From JANSWP01 sp041941305 (GTDB taxonomy: Bacteria > Bacteroidota > Bacteroidia > Chitinophagales > Saprospiraceae), in the NCBI GenBank assembly GCA_041941305.1, contig JBGTQJ010000031.1, forward strand, positions 1-64,000: a stretch of 64,000 bases of DNA, written 5' to 3'. A program made the translations under genes and the position numbers. The notes below the pieces were generated by a model that saw nothing but the letters and a program-made list of their open reading frames with translations, was not told the DNA's origin and did not search any database. Below, in pieces: positions 59,964-64,000 of this stretch (the stretch's first letter is position 1; every line of letters starts with the position of its first letter).

Positions 59964-60638
59964 CTATATGACCAATCCAGCCTTTTGTTTCTCTACTACA
60001 TTTAAATAATACTTCACAAGGCCGGCAGTATTTTTTACCTTAAGTTTTTGGATGAGATTGCGACGATGGGTTTCCACAGTACGCGGACTGATGTACAATT
60101 GACCAGCGATTTCCTTATTTGTCAATTCATCAGCAATAAATTTCAATACCTCAAATTCACGTTCTGTTATGGACATTTTCCGAGCCGATTCCTTAGTACG
60201 AGTACGGTAATCGTTTTGTCCAAGCCGAGCAAATAATTTTGGTGAAACTTCTTTAGCAAAATAACTATTGCCCTTGGAAAGTGCCTTGATAGCGATTAGG
60301 AGCTCCTCAATTGGCGCCTCTTTAAGGATATAGCCCAATGCTCCTGCTTTAACCATATTTACTACATACTCATCTTCTTCAAATGAGGTCAATGCAAGGA
60401 TTTTAATGCCTTCATTTTCGCTCATAATGGCTCTGGTAGCTGCAATTCCATTAACTGCAGGGAGATGAATGTCCATCAATATGACATCTGGTTGTTTTTC
60501 GTTTGCCATGCGAATGGCTTCAGCACCGTCGCTGGCTTCTCCAATGATTTCAAAACTGAGTTCTTTTTTTAGAAGGGAAGCAATACCCGATCTAAACATC
60601 TGATGGTCGTCTGCGATGAGTATCCGAGTCTTGTTCAT
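59964..60638 (-). CDS. NarL/LuxR-type response regulator, possible curli activator
   Basis: 224 residues. The receiver domain has Asp10/Asp11, phospho-acceptor Asp56 (VILMDIHLP) and Lys in GYILKEAP. The linker is followed by a LuxR-type helix-turn-helix (about 150-210): SITEREFEVLKFIADELTNK and ISPRTVETHRRNLIQKLKVK. No histidine kinase gene is adjacent. In enterobacteria curli are switched on by CsgD, also a receiver-like plus LuxR-type protein encoded next to the csg genes. This gene has the same architecture and lies upstream of csgA in the same direction. The activator role is inferred from this. Unlike CsgD, the receiver keeps all phosphorylation residues. Confidence 0.9.
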   Translation of the reverse strand: MNKTRILIADDHQMFRSGIASLLKKELSFEIIGEASDGAEAIRMANEKQPDVILMDIHLPAVNGIAATRAIMSENEGIKILALTSFEEDEYVVNMVKAGALGYILKEAPIEELLIAIKALSKGNSYFAKEVSPKLFARLGQNDYRTRTKESARKMSITEREFEVLKFIADELTNKEIAGQLYISPRTVETHRRNLIQKLKVKNTAGLVKYYLNVVEKQKAGLVI

Positions 60639-61170
60639 AGTGAATGTTTTTTAGGGGGAACCGGCAAATTTGGTTTGAGTTTTTAACCAATTGATTATTA
60701 GCTAAATACACAGATTTAACCTTTCCCCATCGTGATGTCCTCACAAGTGATTTAGCTGTCTCAAAAGCAACTTATGGCCCTAGTTGTTCATTGTTCAATT
60801 TTTTGGGTAATCGTGGTGTTTATTCAAAATATACCGCAAACTGCTTGAACGATTGATTCTTTTAAGACAACTCCAAGTCATTGATGATTTTACCACAATA
60901 TGTTAGTAAATCAATTTGTAAATGATAATGCATCATTTACCTGCAATGTGTTTCTAATAGTAAGTGCACCAGTGTTAAGGGGCAAAAGACATCATTACAA
61001 CCATGACTACTGTGGCTGTAATTTAGGGATGGGGGGAAACTTGTAAAGGAGGGAAATTGGAAATAACAAAAATTTTGTGGAATGCTATTGTCCAGTCTCC
61101 TCATAGTTGAATTTCAACAAAGATATTAAATTGTAAGGAAAAAGCAAGGGGCTTCTTTTACATTTGTGCC
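60639..61170. other. Divergent intergenic region
   Basis: 532 bp between the minus-strand regulator and the plus-strand DUF368 gene. It contains no credible frame. The only exact TAnnTTTG seen is TACATTTG at 61159-61166 on +. No repeat was noticed. Confidence 0.55.
61159..61166 (+). promoter_or_regulatory. Promoter -7 element immediately before the DUF368 start codon
   Basis: TACATTTG ends 4 nt before the ATG at 61171, with TTG at 61131-61133 as a possible, slightly distant -33 box. If used, transcription would begin at or just after the ATG, implying a leaderless mRNA or a downstream start. Confidence 0.4.
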
Positions 61171-62106
61171 ATGAAAAACAAAGAGACGAAGGCTAATTTA
61201 ATCCTAAAAGGAATGGCAATGGGCATCGCTGAGGTGATTCCCGGAGTCTCTGGGGGGACAATCGCTTTTATTACTGGGATTTATGAAAAATTGATTAATA
61301 CAATCAAGGCTTTTGACCCCTCACTTATCAAAATTTTTAAACAAAGTGGTCTAAATGGTGTCTGGCGGACCATCAATGGCAATTTTCTTGTTTTGCTTCT
61401 TTTGGGAATGGGGCTTGGTGTAGTGGTTGGTGTTTTTGGTGTTACACATATCCTGGAAAACTTGCCTGAATTGTTGTGGGCTTTCTTTTTTGGACTTATC
61501 ATCGCTTCGGCAATATATATAGGTAAGCAAGTAAGCAAATGGGATGCGCAAGCAATTACTGCACTCATTTTAGGTATTGCAATTGCCTATTTCATTACAG
61601 TTGCCAGCCCTGCTCAAGGAAATGAAGCATTGTGGTTTGTTTTTCTTTCTGGTTTAATTGCAATCAGCGCACTAATGCTTCCAGGCATTTCAGGGAGCTT
61701 CATTTTATTGCTGCTGGGTATGTATACCTTTATTATTCCGACCGTAAAGAATGCCTTGCAAACATTTGAAACACAAAGCCTTATTATTTTAGGGGTCTTT
61801 GGTTTGGGCGCTTTGACGGGCCTGGTCACATTTTCCAGAGTGCTATCCTGGACCTTCAAGAATTTTTACAATCAGACCATGGCTTTATTGACAGGATTCA
61901 TGATAGGCTCCTTAAACAAACTATGGCCCTGGAGAAATGTGCTGGAATATCGAGAAAATAGCAAAGGGGAAATGGTACCTTTTCTGGAAGAATCCGTATT
62001 GCCTGGTGCCTACGAACATGAACCCATGATTTTGGGTGTAATTATATGCACAGTTGTAGGGTTTGTGGTCGTTTTGGGTTTAGAGAAATTGGGTCACAAA
62101 GAATAG
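61171..62106 (+). CDS. DUF368 membrane protein (undecaprenyl-phosphate translocase family)
   Basis: 311 residues with about eight to nine hydrophobic segments. The N-terminal signature KGMAMGIAEVIPGVSGGTIA (about 14-33) with the following GIYEKLI, and the related repeat ISALMLPGISGSFILLLLGM (about 166-185), define DUF368. Members recycle the C55 lipid carrier across the inner membrane for cell-wall and polysaccharide synthesis, as reported for this family. The start keeps the usual short cytoplasmic N-terminus. aroE follows 2 bp after the stop, so both are probably co-transcribed. Confidence 0.9.
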   Translation: MKNKETKANLILKGMAMGIAEVIPGVSGGTIAFITGIYEKLINTIKAFDPSLIKIFKQSGLNGVWRTINGNFLVLLLLGMGLGVVVGVFGVTHILENLPELLWAFFFGLIIASAIYIGKQVSKWDAQAITALILGIAIAYFITVASPAQGNEALWFVFLSGLIAISALMLPGISGSFILLLLGMYTFIIPTVKNALQTFETQSLIILGVFGLGALTGLVTFSRVLSWTFKNFYNQTMALLTGFMIGSLNKLWPWRNVLEYRENSKGEMVPFLEESVLPGAYEHEPMILGVIICTVVGFVVVLGLEKLGHKE

Positions 62107-62108
62107 AT

Positions 62109-62870
62109 ATGAAGGGAAAAAACACTTTTGGGTTAATTGGCTATCCACTGTCACATTCATTTTCAAAAAAGTATTTTACGGAAAAATTTAAGAAAGAGGG
62201 AATCTTCAATAGCCATTATGAACTATTTCCATTGGAGCAAATCCATGAATTACCGGATTTGATAAAAAACAATCCTACACTGAAGGGGTTAAATGTGACC
62301 ATCCCCTATAAAAAAGCAGTATTCCCTTTTTTAAATGAAATAGATTTGGCTGCGGAAGAGATTGGGGCAGTCAATACGATCAAAATTGAAAATGGTAAGT
62401 TAAAAGGCTATAACACAGATGTTTATGGTTTTGAAATAACTTTGTTAGAGTTTTTGCCCAAAAATGCCATCCCCAATATTGAAGCTTTGGTACTTGGAAG
62501 CGGTGGAGCAGCGAAAGCCATAATTTATGTTTTAAAGAAATTGAATATCCCCTATAAAATTATATCCAGGAGCAGATTGAACGGGCATTTGACTTATGGA
62601 GCAATTGATAAAAGAATCATGGAAACCCATCATTTGATTGTCAATGCCACACCAGTTGGTATGTATCCCTATTTGGATGATAGCCCTATGATTCCTTATG
62701 AACATCTAAGTCACAATCATTTTCTTTATGATTTGGTTTACAATCCCGAAAAAACCCTATTTTTGGCAAAAGGCGAAATGCAAAATGCCAAAATTTATAA
62801 TGGATTAAAAATGCTATACCTTCAAGCCGAAAAAGCTTGGGAAATTTGGTCGCTCGTATCAAAGCATTAG
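62109..62870 (+). CDS. aroE: Shikimate dehydrogenase
   Basis: NADPH-dependent reduction of 3-dehydroshikimate in aromatic amino-acid synthesis. About 253 residues from the ATG at 62109. The longer frame from 62046 overlaps the DUF368 gene and lacks family similarity. Landmarks: shikimate-binding GYPLSHSFSKKYF (about 11-23), catalytic Lys68 in NVTIPYKKAV, Asp104 in YNTDVYGF, the cofactor loop ALVLGSGGAAKAI (about 129-141), and NATPVGMYP (about 183-191). Length is on the short side but complete. Confidence 0.93.
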   Translation: MKGKNTFGLIGYPLSHSFSKKYFTEKFKKEGIFNSHYELFPLEQIHELPDLIKNNPTLKGLNVTIPYKKAVFPFLNEIDLAAEEIGAVNTIKIENGKLKGYNTDVYGFEITLLEFLPKNAIPNIEALVLGSGGAAKAIIYVLKKLNIPYKIISRSRLNGHLTYGAIDKRIMETHHLIVNATPVGMYPYLDDSPMIPYEHLSHNHFLYDLVYNPEKTLFLAKGEMQNAKIYNGLKMLYLQAEKAWEIWSLVSKH

Positions 62871-62904
62871 TTTATTGATTGCTGGGCAACTAGCAATCAA
62901 TAAA
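62871..62904. terminator. Perfect 13-bp hairpin after aroE
   Basis: TTTATTGATTGCT (62871-62883) pairs with AGCAATCAATAAA (62892-62904), loop GGGCAACT, starting directly after the aroE stop codon and ending 26 nt before the next gene. A short T-run is lacking, so attenuation or mRNA end protection is as likely as termination. Confidence 0.7.
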
Positions 62905-62930
62905 TCGACAAACAAACTGAAACACATAAT

Positions 62931-64000
62931 ATGGACAATATGGCTAAACCAGTCGAGCAACCCTTTGAAGCCTTAACCAAAACCATCAAAGAAGTAATGC
63001 AGGATAAACCTGTTGTTGATTTTGCGAATACTGAAATTGCGTTTGCAGACAAAACCCACAAAGAATTAAGAGAAACGGCACTTTTGTTCAAAATGATGAA
63101 CAATTTCTGGCTGGTCAATTTGGGCTCCAAAGTTGGTGCCTGGGCTGTAAAATGGAGGCTGCCATTTTCGGAGACAATCACTAAAAAAACGATTTTCAGG
63201 CAATTTTGTGGAGGGACAACCCTATTGGATTCCCAGAATACCATTCAGCGATTGTGGGATAATAAAGTCTTGAGTATTTTAGATTATGGAGCAGAGGGAA
63301 AACAAACGGAAGAGGAGTTCAACAAAACCATGAACGAAAATATTCGAGCCATCGAATTTGCTGCGCAGAATGGTCATGTTCCAGTCATCAGTACAAAAAT
63401 CACTGGATTGGCCAGATTTGAACTTTTGGAAAAAAAGCAAAGCGGCAAAGCGCTATCCAAAGCAGAGAAAGCGGAATACCAAAATGTGTTGAAACGAGTG
63501 GATTCGATTTGTCACGTTGCTTATCAAAAAGGAACAGCAGTCTTTATTGATGCTGAAGAAAGCTGGATTCAAGATCCCATTGACGATTTGGCAGACCTGA
63601 TGATGAAGCGGTACAACAAGAAAAAAGTTGTGGTGTACAATACTTTTCAAATGTATCGAACCGATAGACTAGCATTTTTGAAGCAGTCATTTAAAAAAGC
63701 CCAGGAGGAAGGATATTTGCTTGGAGCCAAATTGGTTCGGGGCGCATATATGGAAAAGGAAAGAAACAGAGCAGAAGAAATGGGCTACCCTTCCCCAATA
63801 CAGCCCAACAAACAAGCAACAGATGAAAATTATGATGCAGGGATTGAGTTTTGTGTTGAAAATTATAAAAAATTAGCGTCTTGTAATGCCTCTCACAATG
63901 CCAATAGTGCATTGCTTCAAGCCAATTTAATCGTTCAGAAAAATATCCAAAGGGATCACCCCCATCTCAATTTTTGCCAGTTATTGGGTATGAGTGACCA
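62931..64000 (+). CDS. Proline dehydrogenase, 3'-truncated by window edge
   Basis: FAD enzyme oxidising proline to pyrroline-5-carboxylate. The frame runs from the ATG at 62931 (MDNMAKPVEQPFEALTKTIK; the ATG at 62940 is an alternative) to the window end without a stop, about 356 codons seen. The FAD/proline-barrel landmarks are IDAEESWIQDPIDDL (about 204-218), VYNTFQMYRTDRL (about 234-246) and GYLLGAKLVRGAYMEKER (about 262-279). The layout, with an N-terminal helical part of about 130 residues, is that of the stand-alone Bacteroidota enzyme. The C-terminal part is outside the window. Confidence 0.9.
   Translation, partial: MDNMAKPVEQPFEALTKTIKEVMQDKPVVDFANTEIAFADKTHKELRETALLFKMMNNFWLVNLGSKVGAWAVKWRLPFSETITKKTIFRQFCGGTTLLDSQNTIQRLWDNKVLSILDYGAEGKQTEEEFNKTMNENIRAIEFAAQNGHVPVISTKITGLARFELLEKKQSGKALSKAEKAEYQNVLKRVDSICHVAYQKGTAVFIDAEESWIQDPIDDLADLMMKRYNKKKVVVYNTFQMYRTDRLAFLKQSFKKAQEEGYLLGAKLVRGAYMEKERNRAEEMGYPSPIQPNKQATDENYDAGIEFCVENYKKLASCNASHNANSALLQANLIVQKNIQRDHPHLNFCQLLGMSD

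Overview
The window looks like chromosomal DNA of a Bacteroidota bacterium, most likely the Saprospiria (Lewinella/Haliscomenobacter-like) branch. The evidence is the tuf - tRNA-Trp - secE - nusG - rplKAJL - rpoBC order, promoters of the TTTG...TAnnTTTG type, type IX secretion (T9SS) C-terminal sorting domains, SprB-like repeats, a PorG/DUF6089-type barrel, and a DUF1549/DUF1553 plus DUF1501 gene pair. The species is an inference; everything was read by eye without database searches.

Layout. 1-13252 is the core translation/transcription cluster, all on +: partial tuf, tRNA-Trp, secE, nusG, rplK, rplA, rplJ, rplL, then rpoB and rpoC behind their own promoter and a long leader. Its spacers contain several long inverted repeats. 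13253-16645 holds terminators, a structured spacer and a large unknown lipoprotein. 16646-24696 carries an outer-membrane barrel, small membrane and lipoproteins, a DinB-fold protein, a T9SS cargo protein and an S9 peptidase - hydroxyacid dehydrogenase - free-Met-sulfoxide reductase run. 25172-36925 encodes two giant T9SS type B adhesins (about 1228 and 2600 aa) built from tandem repeats. 37942-43211 has a small membrane protein, a UraD-HIU hydrolase fusion, a sensor kinase/response regulator pair, a CPBP protease and a VOC protein. 43227-47799 is the DUF1501/DUF1549 pair, followed by a very large SNF2 helicase.

52338-60638 is the most interesting part: a curli-type amyloid fibre locus on the minus strand. 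It has two curlin-repeat subunits (csgA-like, csgB-like), csgE with an extra N-terminal domain, csgF, csgG with an extra C-terminal barrel-like region, and a beta-propeller lipoprotein right behind csgG. A NarL-type response regulator lies upstream, in the place where a CsgD-like activator would be expected. Three copies of a short MITE-like element lie in or beside this locus and none was noticed elsewhere in the window. One copy has itself been interrupted by a second, 183-bp element flanked by a 9-bp target duplication and centred on a roughly 32-bp near-perfect hairpin.

61171-64000 returns to + strand housekeeping genes: a DUF368 lipid-carrier translocase, shikimate dehydrogenase, and proline dehydrogenase that runs off the end. 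No rRNA, CRISPR array, prophage or transposase gene was seen.
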